A stretch of DNA of 55,015 nt from contig JAJYFT010000002.1 of NCBI GenBank assembly GCA_021790815.1, forward strand, positions 47,386-102,400, given 5' to 3'. This DNA is from Actinomycetes bacterium (lineage in GTDB: Bacteria > Actinomycetota > Acidimicrobiia > Acidimicrobiales > JABEUL01). Position numbers and translations under genes: made by a program. This document shows, one piece after another, positions 54,131 through 55,015 of the stretch. Positions within the stretch are counted from its first letter, which is position 1, and the number at the start of each line of letters is the position of its first letter. The notes under the pieces are model-generated. The model did no database searches, was not told the DNA's origin, and saw only the letters and a list, made by a program, of their open reading frames with translations.

Positions 54131-55015
54131 CTAAACTCTTTGACTCCAGCCTGATGGGATAATAGTAAATACACCGCTATTTTTAGCTAAATCTTCACTT
54201 GCTTCATCAATTGAACCACCTGCAACTACTCGTATACACTTTACGTTCAGTGCCTGTTCCAACAAAATCGAACGTCTTATGACTCTTTCCACGTCATTTA
54301 GATGAAGTCTGGATGATATTTCAGACACAACGTAGACTGAACTTCCATCAGCTTTGTGAATAGCACTTGCGACTGAGTCCACCAACAAAACATCGTTTCG
54401 CTCAGAATCGGTAATTTTCCCAGCATCACATGGGTCATCTAGCAAATCAGCTAACTCTGACTTAGAAAGTACTTTTACTTTTTTGACTCCTAAGGAACTG
54501 CCATAAGCTGGCGCATTGTAAATCCAATTTGATTCCAGATTTAGACCTATCAACCAACCAAGCTTTACATCGTGATCCTTTACCGTCTTACTTAGTTCAG
54601 TTGTGATAAATTCATGATTTGTTACGATCTTTTTTAGCTCCGTTAAGTCATTCTCATGTTTCTTGCCAAGTTCTTTTAGCTCACCTAAACTGGTGTCTAT
54701 AGTATCGAGGCGCACATCCACTTGGTCGAACCTGGTGTCCATAGTATCGAGGCGCACATCCACTTGGTCGAACCTGGTGTCCATTGCATCGAGGCGCACA
54801 TCCACTTGGTCGAACCTGGTGTCCATTGCATCGAGGCGCACATCCACTTGGTCGAACCTGGTGTCCATTGCATCGAGGCGCACATCCACTTGGTCGAACC
54901 TGGCGTCCATTGCATCGAGGCGCACATCCACTTGGTCGAACCTGGTGTCCATTGCATCGAGGCGCACATCCACTTGGTCGAACCTGGTGTCTATAGTATC
55001 GAGGCGCACATCCAC
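54131..55015 (-). CDS. Coiled-coil protein with 14-residue repeats (partial, N-terminus beyond window)
   Basis: The frame is open through the right edge, so the N-terminus is missing or begins with the GTG at the edge. About the first 100 residues are repeats of the form DTRFDQVDVRLDAM, 14 residues or two heptads each. Hydrophobic V, L, F, M and I positions in the heptads imply a long coiled coil. A non-repetitive helical part (LKELGKKHENDLTELKKIV) follows. The C-terminal 150 residues look like a small globular domain (DVLLVDSVASAIH, SVYVVSEISSRL, CIRVVAGGS) resembling restriction-endonuclease-like or DUF-type domains of coiled-coil proteins. I cannot name the family. Function is unknown. Confidence 0.75.
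   Translation of the reverse strand: MDVRLDTIDTRFDQVDVRLDAMDTRFDQVDVRLDAMDARFDQVDVRLDAMDTRFDQVDVRLDAMDTRFDQVDVRLDAMDTRFDQVDVRLDTMDTRFDQVDVRLDTIDTSLGELKELGKKHENDLTELKKIVTNHEFITTELSKTVKDHDVKLGWLIGLNLESNWIYNAPAYGSSLGVKKVKVLSKSELADLLDDPCDAGKITDSERNDVLLVDSVASAIHKADGSSVYVVSEISSRLHLNDVERVIRRSILLEQALNVKCIRVVAGGSIDEASEDLAKNSGVFTIIPSGWSQRV
54700..55015. repeat. 42-bp tandem repeat array in the coiled-coil gene
   Basis: At least seven units of 42 bp are seen, marked by TTGGTCGAACCTGG at 54722 and every 42 bp to 54974, and the array runs off the window. Units differ mainly at one site: ATAGTATC in outer units against TTGCATC in inner units. This pattern suggests recent expansion of the inner type. The frame is preserved, so repeat number sets the length of the coiled coil. 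Confidence 0.92.

Noticed and set aside
54697-55015. Alternative frames through the 42-bp repeat on both strands
   Set aside because: Any frame through a 42-bp repeat stays open; the frame with coiled-coil heptads and a non-repetitive C-terminal domain is the real one.

Overview
The window is AT-rich bacterial DNA, densely coded, and looks like a chromosomal segment of a low-GC actinobacterium. An Acidimicrobiia-like aquatic lineage is my best guess; this is inference from gene content only. The evidence is an actinobacterial-type integration host factor (mIHF), a PriA with a decayed helicase ATPase site, an omega subunit of actinobacterial type, the SepF/YggT/DivIVA set, the actinobacterial trio of a SCO1664-like protein, DUF3090 and an MSMEG_4193-like phosphomutase, and a Tad operon with the secreted proteins typical of actinobacteria. 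I see no transposase, integrase, phage gene or CRISPR array.

Layout. 1-314: a lysine-rich, histone H1-like protein with an exact 114-bp tandem repeat, cut by the window edge. 1003-4218: ileS. 4220-13759: a long minus-strand block running ispG, mihF, gmk, rpoZ, coaBC, metK, priA, yggS, sepF, yggT, divIVA (isoprenoid, nucleotide, CoA and SAM metabolism, replication restart, cell division). 14019-19791: envelope and secreted proteins, including a GH25-like exoprotein overlapping a CcdA-like gene, and a tRNA-Gly(TCC). 19792-21105: a 1.3-kb stretch with no convincing gene. 21106-24362: an acyl-CoA ligase and an acyltransferase-3 protein, convergent across a hairpin. 24960-28056: the SCO1664/DUF3090/phosphomutase trio plus an FrhB-like iron-sulfur protein. 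28128-29242: crcB, DUF190, crcB. 29560-29733: a 57-codon gene with a near-perfect Shine-Dalgarno. 29730-33048: bcp, then thiC behind a TPP riboswitch, then a LmbE-type deacetylase. 33095-43457: a twelve-gene minus-strand Tad/Flp pilus operon ending in a membrane-anchored SARP-like regulator. 43953-47278: a thiolase and a DinG-family helicase. 47501-50780: two secreted BNR-repeat proteins, one fused to an SGNH domain. 51219-52283: a Gfo/Idh/MocA oxidoreductase. 52335-53838: divergent cysH and siroheme-synthase genes around two matching palindromes. 54131-55015: a coiled-coil protein built from 14-residue repeats, cut by the window edge.

How the genes work together. The left half is mostly housekeeping. 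The accessory interest lies in cell-surface biology: the Tad pilus, cysteine-rich exoproteins beside a thiol-redox membrane protein, and the BNR proteins. Other points of interest are the small strongly translated gene at 29560, the cysH protein lacking one expected cluster cysteine, and the paired operators between cysH and the siroheme-synthase gene. No single locus stands out as an unmistakable new defence or mobile system. The best candidates for something undescribed are the 57-residue protein, the exoprotein-ccdA coupling, and the Tad operon with its own membrane regulator.
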